Positions 45,340-53,727 of a DNA stretch of 64,000 bases are shown here, in pieces (position 1 is the first letter of the stretch; each line of letters starts with the position of its first letter). This DNA is from Verrucomicrobiota bacterium (GTDB lineage Bacteria; Verrucomicrobiota; Verrucomicrobiia; Opitutales; Opitutaceae). The translations under genes and the position numbers were made by a program. The stretch is from contig JAEWQP010000002.1 in NCBI GenBank assembly GCA_023399155.1, forward strand, positions 248,001 through 312,000. The letters run 5' to 3'. Below the pieces are notes generated by a model. The model saw only the letters and a list, made by a program, of their open reading frames with translations. It searched no databases and was not told the origin of the DNA.

Positions 45340-45876
45340 TCACAGCGGTGCGGGGGCGGCCCCGCCCGTTTCAGCCCGGGGTGGATCAGCCCGCCATTCC
45401 ATCAGCGCGTACACCTCTGTCCGCGAGACTTCGCGAAATCCGAGGCGTTGATACCACTGCATGGCCGGATTGAATACCTCGACGTGGATCGTCACGCGAC
45501 GGTCGCTCGTCCGCGCCTCATGCAGGACCCCGCGGACCACGGCTGAACCGATGCCCTGGCGGCGGAAGGCCGGGAGCAGCGCGATATCCATGATGCGGAT
45601 CTCGTCCGGCCGGCGGTGCAGATAAAGCCGCCCCGCGTCGATTCCGTTGACGACGAGGATCAGGAATTCGGCTCCAGGGTAGTTTTTCTGATACGCAGTG
45701 GTCTGCGCGCCGAACTGGTGGGCGATGAAACGGTGTTTCTCCTCGGCGGACCAGGGCAGGGGCGCGAGTTCGAGCTCGCGGGTGCTGGCGTAGACCGCGC
45801 GGAGGAAGTCGGTATCCGCGTCACCGACGAGGCGGGCGGTCACTGGCAAGCCGGAGGGAGTGACGTCGTTGATCAC
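45340..45876 (-). CDS. GNAT family N-acetyltransferase
   Basis: A 178-residue protein. The GNAT acetyl-CoA-binding motif A is RIMDIALLPAFRRQGIGSAV (Q/R-x-x-G-x-G/A as RRQGIG), preceded by FLILVVNGIDAGRLYLHRRP. The C-terminal HVEVFNPAMQWYQRLGFREV carries the N..A...Y...GF signature. The acyl acceptor (protein N-terminus, lysine or small molecule) cannot be told. It is the last gene of the minus-strand unit, 59 bp after the third tail-collar gene. GNAT genes recur beside tail-collar/DUF6916 genes in other bacteria, which suggests it modifies a component of that system. Confidence 0.92.
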   Translation of the reverse strand: MINDVTPSGLPVTARLVGDADTDFLRAVYASTRELELAPLPWSAEEKHRFIAHQFGAQTTAYQKNYPGAEFLILVVNGIDAGRLYLHRRPDEIRIMDIALLPAFRRQGIGSAVVRGVLHEARTSDRRVTIHVEVFNPAMQWYQRLGFREVSRTEVYALMEWRADPPRAETGGAAPAPL

Positions 45877-45935
45877 GCTGGAGCCGCTTCAGCACGTCCC
45901 GCCATTCGCGCACGCCTGAGCGGGATGCGGTCGGG

Positions 45936-46460
45936 TCAACTGCGTGGCGGGAAGACCCCTTGGAGCGCGATGCAGAAGTAGAAGGTGAGGTAGGGCTGCA
46001 TGTTGTTGTGCGGCGTGTCGCCTCCGGCGGGCGCGAGGGCTTCCGGTGCGAGTGCAGTCAAGTTGGCTGCGGGAGCCCACGCGTTGCCGCTATTGGATCG
46101 TGCAAACGTGGTCGCGGGTGTGGGCGCGAACTGATCCGCGGGATCGCCCGCGACCGCGCCAAGCGCATGCGTGTGGCTGGGAATCTCGCTCTCGAGCAGC
46201 GTCACTGTTTCGCTTCCGCTTGTTTCGCCGAGACCGTGGAGCGACAGCCCGGGACCCTGGCCGGGATGCATCGGTGCGCGACCTTGCAGGTCCGGCAGGG
46301 CGAAGTTTGATTTGCCATTGCCGCCATAGGTGGTGCCGAGGAGCGAAAACAAAGCGGTGTTCTGCGACAGAGGCAGGAGCTGCCCGTCGCACCACGCCCA
46401 GCCTTTGGGCGCGAAGTTGAACGGGAAGATTCGAATCTCGGCGACGAAGGGATCGGCCAT
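45936..46460 (-). CDS. Phage tail collar domain protein (MdpB-like), third in operon
   Basis: A 174-residue protein with the tail-collar domain at its N-terminus: IRIFPFNFAPKGWAWCDGQL, LLPLSQNTALFSLLGTTYGG, and NFALPDLQGRAPMHPGQGPG. The middle (ESEIPSHTHALGAVAGD) and C-terminus (NMQPYLTFYFCIALQGVFPP) match microcystin-dependent protein MdpB and its relatives. There is no signal peptide. Phage tail-collar domains form trimeric fibre parts, but these chromosomal genes lie outside any prophage. It is the third of three tandem paralogues transcribed from 47539 to 45936, all of very similar length. Confidence 0.94.
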   Translation of the reverse strand: MADPFVAEIRIFPFNFAPKGWAWCDGQLLPLSQNTALFSLLGTTYGGNGKSNFALPDLQGRAPMHPGQGPGLSLHGLGETSGSETVTLLESEIPSHTHALGAVAGDPADQFAPTPATTFARSNSGNAWAPAANLTALAPEALAPAGGDTPHNNMQPYLTFYFCIALQGVFPPRS

Positions 46461-46505
46461 GGGAAGCGGTGACGGGATGACGGGTGGAGGCGCTGCGGAC
46501 GTGGG

Positions 46506-47009
46506 TCAGGTCGGCGACGGAAAGATGCCGAAGAGCGAGATGATGAAATCGACGCAGAGGTAGGGTTGGAAGTTCGTGTGCGGCTGGCTGCCTCCGACGG
46601 GACTGATAGCGTGCGGGGAGCAATTCGCATCCGCGGAATCGGCCCAGTAGAGTTCGCTCAGTCTGCCGGCTGCGGGGAGGCTGTTGGCTGCGTTCGGCGT
46701 ATCGGCTGGATTGCCGGAAACCATGAAAGGGTGCGTGTGCGCCGGGATCTGTTGCACGGTCAGCGTGACTTCCTCGGCGCCGCCCGTCTCGGCGAGGATG
46801 AAACCGTTGCCTTGATGGATCGGAATCCGCCCGCGCAGGTCCGGCAGCTGAAACGTCGATTCGCCGTCGCCGCCGTAGGTTGTGCCGATGAGCTGGAACA
46901 AGGATTCGTTTTCCGAAATCGGCAGGATCTGGCCCTCGCAGAACATCCAGCCCGCGGGGGCGAAGTTGCCCGCGAACATGCGAATCTCTCCAATATAGGG
47001 TTGAGCCAT
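46506..47009 (-). CDS. Phage tail collar domain protein (MdpB-like), second in operon
   Basis: A 167-residue paralogue of the flanking genes. It starts MAQPYIGEIRMFAGNFAPAG, continues WMFCEGQILPISENESLFQL and STFQLPDLRGRIPIHQGNGF, and ends NFQPYLCVDFIISLFGIFPS. The variable insert after HTHPFMVSGNPADTPNAANS is the shortest of the three copies. The gene begins 5 bp after the first paralogue ends and precedes the third by 45 bp, so all three are surely co-transcribed. It carries no export signal. Confidence 0.94.
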   Translation of the reverse strand: MAQPYIGEIRMFAGNFAPAGWMFCEGQILPISENESLFQLIGTTYGGDGESTFQLPDLRGRIPIHQGNGFILAETGGAEEVTLTVQQIPAHTHPFMVSGNPADTPNAANSLPAAGRLSELYWADSADANCSPHAISPVGGSQPHTNFQPYLCVDFIISLFGIFPSPT

Positions 47010-47014
47010 GGGAG

Positions 47015-47539
47015 TCAGTTCGGGCTGGGAAAGATGCCTTGCAGGGCGATGCAGAAACTCAGCGTGAGGAAGGGCTGCATGTTGAGGTGAGCCTGTGAGC
47101 CTCCGGTATTCTCCACGGTGGAGGAGTTCATCGAGACAAGGTTCGAAATTTCCGAGCTGTAGTAGTTGATTGGCGTGGTGCCATTCGCGGTCCTGCCGCG
47201 GGCGAGGACGTTGTTGCCCGGAGCAACGGAGGAGGCGCTGGCCGACGAGGCATTGACCACGTGGGTGTGCGTCGGCAACTCGGCCATCGAGAGCGTATGC
47301 GCCTGTTCGCCACCGCGCTCGCCCAGCGTGTGACCGATGCCGACGTGGATCGGCGTGCGCCCGCGCAGGTCGGGCAACGCGAAGTTCACCCGGCCGTCGC
47401 CGCCAAAGGTCGTTCCAAGGAGCGAGAAGAGCGCCTGGTTTTGGTTGATCGGCAGGAGTTGACCGTTGCAGAGCGCCCAGCCCTTGGGCGCGAACACGAA
47501 GGACATCAGGCGGATCTCTGAAAGGAACGGTTCAGCCAT
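47015..47539 (-). CDS. Phage tail collar domain protein (MdpB-like), first in operon
   Basis: A 174-residue paralogue. It starts MAEPFLSEIRLMSFVFAPKG, with WALCNGQLLPINQNQALFSL and NFALPDLRGRTPIHVGIGHT as the collar-domain core, and ends NMQPFLTLSFCIALQGIFPS. The middle differs: it is Ser/Asn rich (VNASSASASSVAPGNNVLAR), which is where these proteins vary and presumably where specificity or assembly contacts lie. Transcription enters from the DUF6916-like gene 21 bp upstream. Confidence 0.94.
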   Translation of the reverse strand: MAEPFLSEIRLMSFVFAPKGWALCNGQLLPINQNQALFSLLGTTFGGDGRVNFALPDLRGRTPIHVGIGHTLGERGGEQAHTLSMAELPTHTHVVNASSASASSVAPGNNVLARGRTANGTTPINYYSSEISNLVSMNSSTVENTGGSQAHLNMQPFLTLSFCIALQGIFPSPN

Positions 47540-47560
47540 CGGAAGCGTGGGTTGTGGGGC

Positions 47561-47878
47561 TCAGGCGAAGTTGAAAATGACCTCAAGTCCAAGGCCTCGC
47601 GCATCCCGGCTCACCGGGACGAGAAAGAGCGCATGCGTGCCGAGCTGCGGATGCGTGAATGGGTAAACACCCTGGGAAATCGGCGCGTCTGCCGGCGCGT
47701 GGAAGACCATCGAGAACGACTGCCGGCCGCCTTTTTCGCTCGGCGTGTTCCAGCCCGACGGCGTCACGACGCTCAAGCGTATCGCGACGGTCGTGGCCGC
47801 ATCCAGGTGCAGCGTGAAGCACTCGTTGACGAGGGGAGCGAACGCGTCGAGGGACAGCTCTGTCGTCGCCAGCGGCAT
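47561..47878 (-). CDS. DUF6916-like small protein heading the tail-collar operon
   Basis: A 105-residue protein from ATG 47878 (MPLATTELSLDAFAPLVNEC). It reads on through SFSMVFHAPADAPISQGVYP and FTHPQLGTHALFLVPVSRDA. It shares the S.S..F......QG.Y.F.HP.LG...LF..P core with the Tat-exported protein at 44922-45338 but has no signal peptide, so the pair looks like a cytoplasmic and an exported version of one fold. A longer in-frame extension to 48124 is not protein-like. It is the first gene of the unit DUF6916 - collar - collar - collar - GNAT. Confidence 0.82.
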   Translation of the reverse strand: MPLATTELSLDAFAPLVNECFTLHLDAATTVAIRLSVVTPSGWNTPSEKGGRQSFSMVFHAPADAPISQGVYPFTHPQLGTHALFLVPVSRDARGLGLEVIFNFA

Positions 47879-48345
47879 TACAGGAAACGAGGAACTTGGG
47901 CGCAGGGCGGATAAGCGATGTTCATTCCCATGGCTGCGTGCATCAGACAACATGTCCTTCGCCCATCGATGCCAAGTGGGTTCGGCTCGATGGGTGAAGT
48001 TTGCTGCCACCGAGGTCGAAAGTCCCCTCGCGCACGGAGCCCAGGGACGTTCCACAAGCTGCGCCGTATGCGAGGCCGACGATTCACCTCGTGTGCGAGA
48101 AATGGCGGAGAGGGTGGGATTCAACCCAAGGTACCCATGCGGGCAGGCCTGGTTCGCGTCAGGGTGACAGCCATGACAATCAATAGTTTAGGGTAGATGT
48201 GTTGGGAACGGGGTCGGAATCTCACCTTCTGCGATTCGCTCCCTCGGCCAAGGTCGCCTGGGTTGTGTCGTTCAGATGATCGCGGTTGAATCAGCGGGCG
48301 TGGCGCTCTGACGGCGGTGGATGGTGCTGTCCGCTCGCGGCTCGA
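47879..48345. other. Intergenic region upstream of the tail-collar operon
   Basis: About 470 bp between the DUF6916-like gene and the radical SAM gene, both on the minus strand. It contains the tRNA-Ser 3' fragment described separately and must contain the operon promoter. No other structure was recognised. Confidence 0.5.
48103..48150 (-). pseudogene. Remnant of the 3' end of a tRNA-Ser gene
   Basis: Read on the minus strand, the segment gives ACCTTGGGTTGAATCCCACC then CTCTCCGCCA, ending at 48103. This matches the T-arm, 3' acceptor strand and CCA tail typical of bacterial tRNA-Ser, preceded by a variable-arm-like GCCTGCCCGCATGGGTACC. One base of the T-loop (the C of TTCGAAT) is missing. 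No 5' acceptor strand (GGAGAGGG) or anticodon arm lies upstream on that strand within 100 bases, so this is a fragment, not a functional tRNA. Such fragments are commonly left at attachment sites by integrating elements. Confidence 0.65.
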
Positions 48346-49614
48346 TCAGAGCGGGGTACGAGGCCTGACCTGCCTTCCGATGCGGTCAGCAATTCCCATG
48401 ATCTCGGAAGGGGGACGTTGTTGGCGCAGGAGATCGGTCATCACGCGCATGTACGGTGCGACGTGGGTGAAAAAGCGTTTGTAGGCGGAACAGAGGTAGT
48501 TGAGACCGTGTTCGCCGTCGGGCGTCACGAGGAAACGGTGCTTGGGGCATTCTCCGTGGCAGGTGAAGCGCACCTCGCATTCGCGGCAGAACTTCGGGAG
48601 GGTATCGGTCTTGTCGCTGCCGAACTTGCGCTGGCGGGGCGAGGCGACCATTTCGCCCAGGGATTCGGTCATGACGTTGCCGAGTCGATACTTTGGATAC
48701 ACGTAGTGGTCGCAGGAGTAGACGTCGCCGTTGTGCTCGATTGCTAAGGCGTTGCCGCACTTCTCGCTGAACACACACAGGCCGCCCGGTTGGCCGGCCC
48801 AGTTGCCGAGGGTGACATCGAAGAGTTGCACGAACGTGCTTCCAACATCGCGTCGCACCCACTCGTCGAAGATCGTCACGAGAAACTCGCCGAAGTGCTC
48901 GGGCCGCACGCTCCACGGTGTGATTCGCGTGGATTGCACGACGTTTTCGTCGGTCGGATCGAGCGAGGGTGGCTCGGCCAACGTGAGTCCCCTGGGATTG
49001 TGCGCGGGTGCCTCGCGCTCGACCAGCGGGATGAACTGCATGAAACCCGAGCCGAAACGCCGCAGAAACTCATAGACCTTGAGCGGCTCGCGCGAGTTCC
49101 TGCGGTTGACGACAGTGAGCGTGTTGAACTCGACCTTGTGTTTCTTGAGGATCTCGCGCCCGGCCATGACGCGGTCGAACGTCGGCTTCCGGCCCTTATC
49201 GACACGGTAGGCATCGTGCAGCCTGCGCGGGCCATCGATGCTCAGGCCGACGAGGAAATGATGCTCGGCGAGAAAGCGGCCCCACGCGTCGTCAAGCAGG
49301 GTGCCGTTCGTCTGCAGGGCGTTGTGAATGCTGCGCCCATCCGCGTATCGTCGCTGCAGCGCCGCGACTTTCTCAAAGAACGGTACTCCGAGCATGGTCG
49401 GCTCGCCGCCCTGCCAGGCGAACGTGACCTCACCGGAGGGTTGCGCGGCGATGTAGTCGCGTATGTAGCGAGCCAATACATCGTCGGGCATGCACCAGTT
49501 GCGCGTGTCGGGGTAGAGCTTCGCCTTCTCGAGGTAGAAGCAGTAGGTGCAGTCCAGGTTGCACGCCGGCCCGATTGGCTTGGACATCACGTGGAAGGGG
49601 TTGGGGTCGGGCAT
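48346..49614 (-). CDS. Anaerobic sulfatase-maturating enzyme-type radical SAM/SPASM protein
   Basis: A 422-residue protein from ATG 49614. The radical SAM cluster is Cys18, Cys22 and Cys25 in GPACNLDCTYCFYLEKAKLY. VTFAWQGGEPTMLGVPFFEK and SIDGPRRLHDAYRVDKGRKP follow as in anSME/AtsB. Two C-terminal SPASM [4Fe-4S] cysteine sets are visible (CVFSEKCGNALAIEHNGDVY with SCDHYVYPKYRLGN, and FCRECEVRFTCHGECPKHRF). These enzymes convert Ser or Cys of a sulfatase to formylglycine. No sulfatase lies in the window, so the target is elsewhere or is another peptide. A stretch open upstream of 49614 is not protein-like. Neighbours on the same strand are the GH78 gene 151 bp upstream and the tail-collar operon downstream. 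Confidence 0.94.
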   Translation of the reverse strand: MPDPNPFHVMSKPIGPACNLDCTYCFYLEKAKLYPDTRNWCMPDDVLARYIRDYIAAQPSGEVTFAWQGGEPTMLGVPFFEKVAALQRRYADGRSIHNALQTNGTLLDDAWGRFLAEHHFLVGLSIDGPRRLHDAYRVDKGRKPTFDRVMAGREILKKHKVEFNTLTVVNRRNSREPLKVYEFLRRFGSGFMQFIPLVEREAPAHNPRGLTLAEPPSLDPTDENVVQSTRITPWSVRPEHFGEFLVTIFDEWVRRDVGSTFVQLFDVTLGNWAGQPGGLCVFSEKCGNALAIEHNGDVYSCDHYVYPKYRLGNVMTESLGEMVASPRQRKFGSDKTDTLPKFCRECEVRFTCHGECPKHRFLVTPDGEHGLNYLCSAYKRFFTHVAPYMRVMTDLLRQQRPPSEIMGIADRIGRQVRPRTPL

Positions 49615-49765
49615 GTGGAAATCTAGGCAGGAAAAGGGTAGCGACGGGTGACTCTCCTGAACGGGCGACGTCAACTCACCCGCTCGGCAGGTGGGGCGGC
49701 CTTCTGGAGGTGTGAGGTGCACCCCACGACGCGGGCTCGCGCCTTCGACTTGGTGCTGCGCATGT

Positions 49766-52237
49766 TCATGAGCGCTTCTTAGTGATGGACAGGGGCCGGT
49801 TCCAGAAAGGCGGAAGCGGGAGGTCGTTCAGGGCGATCCCCCCACCGTTTGGAAAATAAAGCGGTGCTGCTCCGGGCAGGGTGACTGTGACGGGAATGGC
49901 GTCGGGCGCATGAACCGTCAGATCCAGTCGGTTCTGGAGCGGGCGGACCGTCCAAGTCGTCCGGATACGTCCGACCGGCGTATCGATAGCGCCGCTGGCG
50001 TGCGATGTCGCGTCGAGGCCCGGCGCGATATGAATGCTCGTCCAGCCTGGCGCCCCGGGCCGAATTCCGAGCACCTCGCGCAGGAACACGATGACAGGCC
50101 AACTCGACCAGGCGTGGCAGTCGCTTCGGGTCGGGTCGGCCATTTCCTGCCATGTGGTCAGGCCGTTTGCCAGCATGGCGCGCCAGGGTGAAAGCACGTC
50201 GGGAAACAGGCGATCGAGGCGACCCAGTCGTGCCAGCGCCTGGACCAGGTAGAACCGATGCATGAGCGACATCGGAATCAGGCCTGTGGTCTCGGCGAGA
50301 CTCGTCCGGAGGCGGACAAGCTGCGACGCCGAGGGGGCTCCTGCGAGAATCGCAAACGACTGGGTATGTTCGGTAAGGGGATCAGACTCGCGACCGGGGC
50401 CTTCGTGGAAGCAGCCCGCGGACTCGGACCAGGCGGTGCGGAGGGCTCCGAGCAACACCTTCTGAAGTCGGCTCCAGCGCAGCGCCTCGAATGGGTTGCC
50501 GGCCCCGTTGTGCAGTTCCAGCGCAGCTTCGATTGCCAAAGCGAACAGAGCTGTGAGGAAGGTGGAGGGCGCGCCGGCGGCGGCACAGGGTGCCACGCCC
50601 TCCGGCCACTCGGGGACCCAGTCGATCCACGCCCATGCGTCGATACGACCCACGAATCCCTCCGGTGTGAGTCGATCTCGAAAGTGGCAGAGCACGGCGT
50701 CCACGGCCGGCAATGATTCGCGCACGAAGGACGCATCCGCATGCCCCAGCCAGCGCCAATAGTCGCCGAGCATCAGAATCCAATGCAGGGAAAAGTGCGG
50801 AATGACCTGCCGGCCGCGCGCCGGGGCCCGGCTCGCGACGAGGCCGCTCGCGTCGAGCGAATCGCGAAAGTAAAGAAGCCCTTGTCGCCCCAGCCGGGTG
50901 TCATTCGCCAGATACTGGCTGCAGAGCGCCTGGATGCGGGCGTCCGCGACGTAGTTGAGCTGTTCGAAATACGGACAATCTTCGTAGGTTTCGTGTGCGC
51001 ACAGATGCAGTGTCCTGATGCTGGTGACCCAGAACCCGGATGTGTCCGGGTCGGCGCAGTCAAACCGGGCGTGCATCTCCTGCGGAAAGGCGGTGTAGCG
51101 GTGGTGAGCCGCGCGAAGTGTGACGGGGGAGTCGCCGGCGCCGACGAGCAGCTTGATGAAGCGAAACGTTCGCCAGTGGAAGGGCTCGAAGACGTGTTCG
51201 CCTCCAGGCAGCACAAGGATATCGCGGTAGCCATGCGGCTCGCCGCGGGCCAGGTCGTCGCGTGGGCCGGACTTGCGCCACTGCGTGTTGTCACCTTCGC
51301 CGGTCCACTGGCCGAGAGCCTCGGCATACACGATTTCCACGACTCGATCTGCGCCGCCCTCGAAGGCGAATACCGGGTAACTGGTCGTCATGACATCGGC
51401 CTGCAGCCACGCCTCTCCTGAGATGCCGGGGTCGAGCCGCCAGGGAAGGACGATCGGCGACCTGTCGACAAAGATGTGGAGAAACTCGCGCGGAACCTCA
51501 GTCAGTGCTGGAAGCCGACGAGCGTGAAGTCGGTGACTCGGTGACAATCCCCAGCCTTGGGTGTGGCTGAGTCCAGGGACGGGAACCGGGCAAGACCATC
51601 CACTCGCGTCAAAATCCGGGCATTGCCATCGAGCCGGACGCAGACGGGCGTCCACGCGGTCAAGCGGTCCGAGGAAGATCTGAGCCTCATGCAAGAGGTG
51701 GTCCTTCTGGGGCGATACGGATTCGTCGGGTCTCGCCAGCCAGGCACCGGGCGTGTCGAGCTCATCTCCGTCAAACTCCTGCACGAGGAACCCGGGCAGG
51801 AGACCGTGCACCTCGCTTATCGGTCCCTGTTCCCCCCACCAGCGCACCTCGGCGGCGAGCACGTTGCGGCCCGGTAGGAGCAAGTCGGCAAGTTCATACG
51901 TCTCGGCGTGATAACGGGCCAACGTGCCTTTCAGCGGTCCGCGGCCGATCCGGCGACCATTGAGCCAGAGGATGTAGCGATTGTCGGCTGTGATCAGGAT
52001 GCGGCGCGATCTCGGCCGGGTGGTGACGACGAACTCGCGGCGGAACAGCGAGGTCCGCCAGGCGTCCTGGCGCTGCTCAAGGCTGGGCCAGACAAAGGCG
52101 GCTCGCAAGGGTGGCAGGTCAGCGTCGATGACGAGCGCCTTGTCCGCATCGCTAGAAGGGCACGCGGGAAGCGGAAGCGGCGCGCCGTTCGCACCATGTC
52201 GTGCCTGCTCAAGCGCGCCAAACGCCGCCGAATTCAT
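49766..52237 (-). CDS. GH78 alpha-L-rhamnosidase family protein
   Basis: An 823-residue protein from ATG 52237; GTG at 52279 is an alternative. There is no signal peptide. N-terminal beta-sandwich domains include FRREFVVTTRPRSRRILITA and ADNRYILWLNGRRIGRGPL, as in GH78. The (alpha/alpha)6 barrel begins near residue 415: CAHETYEDCPYFEQLNYVAD, the family EDCP motif with a Phe-Glu variant where many members have Gln-Arg. FVGRIDAWAWIDWVPEWPEG and CHAWSSWPVIVFLREVLGI continue the barrel and the C-terminal beta-domain. GH78 enzymes release L-rhamnose from glycosides and pectic side chains. The gene diverges from a LacI-type regulator, suggesting a shared control region. Exact specificity is uncertain. 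Confidence 0.9.
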   Translation of the reverse strand: MNSAAFGALEQARHGANGAPLPLPACPSSDADKALVIDADLPPLRAAFVWPSLEQRQDAWRTSLFRREFVVTTRPRSRRILITADNRYILWLNGRRIGRGPLKGTLARYHAETYELADLLLPGRNVLAAEVRWWGEQGPISEVHGLLPGFLVQEFDGDELDTPGAWLARPDESVSPQKDHLLHEAQIFLGPLDRVDARLRPARWQCPDFDASGWSCPVPVPGLSHTQGWGLSPSHRLHARRLPALTEVPREFLHIFVDRSPIVLPWRLDPGISGEAWLQADVMTTSYPVFAFEGGADRVVEIVYAEALGQWTGEGDNTQWRKSGPRDDLARGEPHGYRDILVLPGGEHVFEPFHWRTFRFIKLLVGAGDSPVTLRAAHHRYTAFPQEMHARFDCADPDTSGFWVTSIRTLHLCAHETYEDCPYFEQLNYVADARIQALCSQYLANDTRLGRQGLLYFRDSLDASGLVASRAPARGRQVIPHFSLHWILMLGDYWRWLGHADASFVRESLPAVDAVLCHFRDRLTPEGFVGRIDAWAWIDWVPEWPEGVAPCAAAGAPSTFLTALFALAIEAALELHNGAGNPFEALRWSRLQKVLLGALRTAWSESAGCFHEGPGRESDPLTEHTQSFAILAGAPSASQLVRLRTSLAETTGLIPMSLMHRFYLVQALARLGRLDRLFPDVLSPWRAMLANGLTTWQEMADPTRSDCHAWSSWPVIVFLREVLGIRPGAPGWTSIHIAPGLDATSHASGAIDTPVGRIRTTWTVRPLQNRLDLTVHAPDAIPVTVTLPGAAPLYFPNGGGIALNDLPLPPFWNRPLSITKKRS

Positions 52238-52701
52238 GCGGATGGGGAGGCCGCCGGGTCGGCGACTCGTGGTTGCCACGCTGCGGTGGGAACTGGACCG
52301 GTAGGAGAAACAAGAATACGCTATTCGGTCGTTCGCCTCGAACCGGCGATGAGGAGCGGAATCCCGAGGCGTATTCAGTTGCGGGATTCACGAAAAGATG
52401 AGCGTAGCGCGGCCGCGGGCCCCGGTGGCATTGGCTGGTTGCTGGCGCTTGTTGTCGAGGATGCGGTCCGAAGTCTCTGGATCACCGGTCGCGACGGATG
52501 CAGGCGCGTGCCGGTTGAAGAGGGCAGGGACGAGCCGCGGATACTTTCACCATCGACCCTCGCGGATTCCGGGCAACACGACCGGCTATTCATCCCGTTG
52601 AATGGATGGGATCGTGACAAACGCCGGATCGCCCTCCAGACAGGGTGATCCGGAAGCAACCGCCCTTCCTTTCCCCGACCTACCCTGAGCCTCCCCGATC
52701 C
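52238..52701. promoter_or_regulatory. Divergent control region between the GH78 gene and lacI-type regulator gene
   Basis: About 460 bp. GAATACGCTATTC at 52314-52326 is an inverted repeat (GAATA/TATTC), and GCGTATTC recurs at 52369-52376, complementary to GAATACGC at 52314. These could be half-sites for the LacI-type regulator or another factor. No clear -35/-10 pair was found. The call rests on the divergent gene layout and these words only. Confidence 0.35.
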
Positions 52702-53727
52702 GTGAACCGTCGAATCACCCAACAGGATATCGCCGAGAAACTGGGCTTGGATAAGTCCACGGTCTCGCTCGCGCTTCGGAATTTCGCGGGCATTTCGGCG
52801 TCCACTCGCGAGCGCGTGCACGCCATGGCCAAGAAGCTCGGCTACCGTCCGGATCCCGCGCTCTCGATGCTGGCGCGGCAGCGGTGGGCCGGTCTCTCGA
52901 CCGGTGGAGGCGCTGCATTGGCCTATCTCGTCGATAGCCGGATGGAGAACGCAGAACAGCACGTGCGGTTCCTCCCCTCGGCCCGGGCGCGGGCCGAGCA
53001 GCGCGGCTATGTCGTGCATGAGTTCGATCTCGCCGCCTATGCGTCAGTCAAGACTGCGGCGCGGGTGCTGTACCACAGGGGCATCCGTGGTCTTTTGTTG
53101 CCACAGTTTGAATACACAAAGGGGCCTGGCATACTGGACATGCCCGTGGAAAACTTCACCCTGGTCGGCCTGGACCTGGGATGGGTGGCGACTCGATTTC
53201 ATCTTGTTGCTCCCGACCGTTTCGCAGCGACGCGCCAGGTGTGGGCGGAAGTGGTGACCCGGGGCTACCGCCGGGTCGGTGGAGCCATCCTTTCCCACGC
53301 TCCGCGCGCGGTCGATGATGCGACGCGCTATGGGAGCTCGGCTGCCGCGCAAGCCGAGCTGCTGACGCCCCGCGAACGCCTGCCTTTGCTGACCTCGGGG
53401 CCGAACGACCGGGACTCCTTCTTGCGCTGGCTGGATAAGTACAAACCCGAGGCCGTCATCTGCTTCATCTCACGGGTATATGGTTGGATTCGGTCCTCCG
53501 GACGACGTGTGCCCGAGGATGTCGCCGTGGCCGGGCTGTCCGTGTACACGCATGAGACACCGGAGTTCACCGGAGTTCTGCGGCCCGTTGATGAGATCGG
53601 TTCAACCGGAGTCGACGCTTTGATCGCCGCGATGAACGAAAACGAATGGGGCATGCCTTCTCTACAGCGCAAACTGTTGCTTGAGCCGGTCTGGCATGAG
53701 GGCACCACTCTGCCGGTGCGGGACTGA
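52702..53727 (+). CDS. LacI/GalR-family transcriptional regulator
   Basis: A 341-residue protein from GTG 52702, giving VNRRITQQDIAEKLGLDKST; an earlier GTG at 52645 would add a Pro-rich leader with no counterpart. The helix-turn-helix ITQQDIAEKLGLDKSTVSLA is followed by the hinge helix RVHAMAKKLGYRPDPALSML. The periplasmic-binding-protein-like effector domain runs to the end (GIRGLLLPQFEYTKG, VAVAGLSVYTHETPEFTG, VDEIGSTGVDALIAAM). It probably senses a sugar or sugar fragment and controls the flanking uptake and degradation genes on both sides. It ends 147 bp before the TonB-dependent receptor gene. Confidence 0.94.
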   Translation: MNRRITQQDIAEKLGLDKSTVSLALRNFAGISASTRERVHAMAKKLGYRPDPALSMLARQRWAGLSTGGGAALAYLVDSRMENAEQHVRFLPSARARAEQRGYVVHEFDLAAYASVKTAARVLYHRGIRGLLLPQFEYTKGPGILDMPVENFTLVGLDLGWVATRFHLVAPDRFAATRQVWAEVVTRGYRRVGGAILSHAPRAVDDATRYGSSAAAQAELLTPRERLPLLTSGPNDRDSFLRWLDKYKPEAVICFISRVYGWIRSSGRRVPEDVAVAGLSVYTHETPEFTGVLRPVDEIGSTGVDALIAAMNENEWGMPSLQRKLLLEPVWHEGTTLPVRD

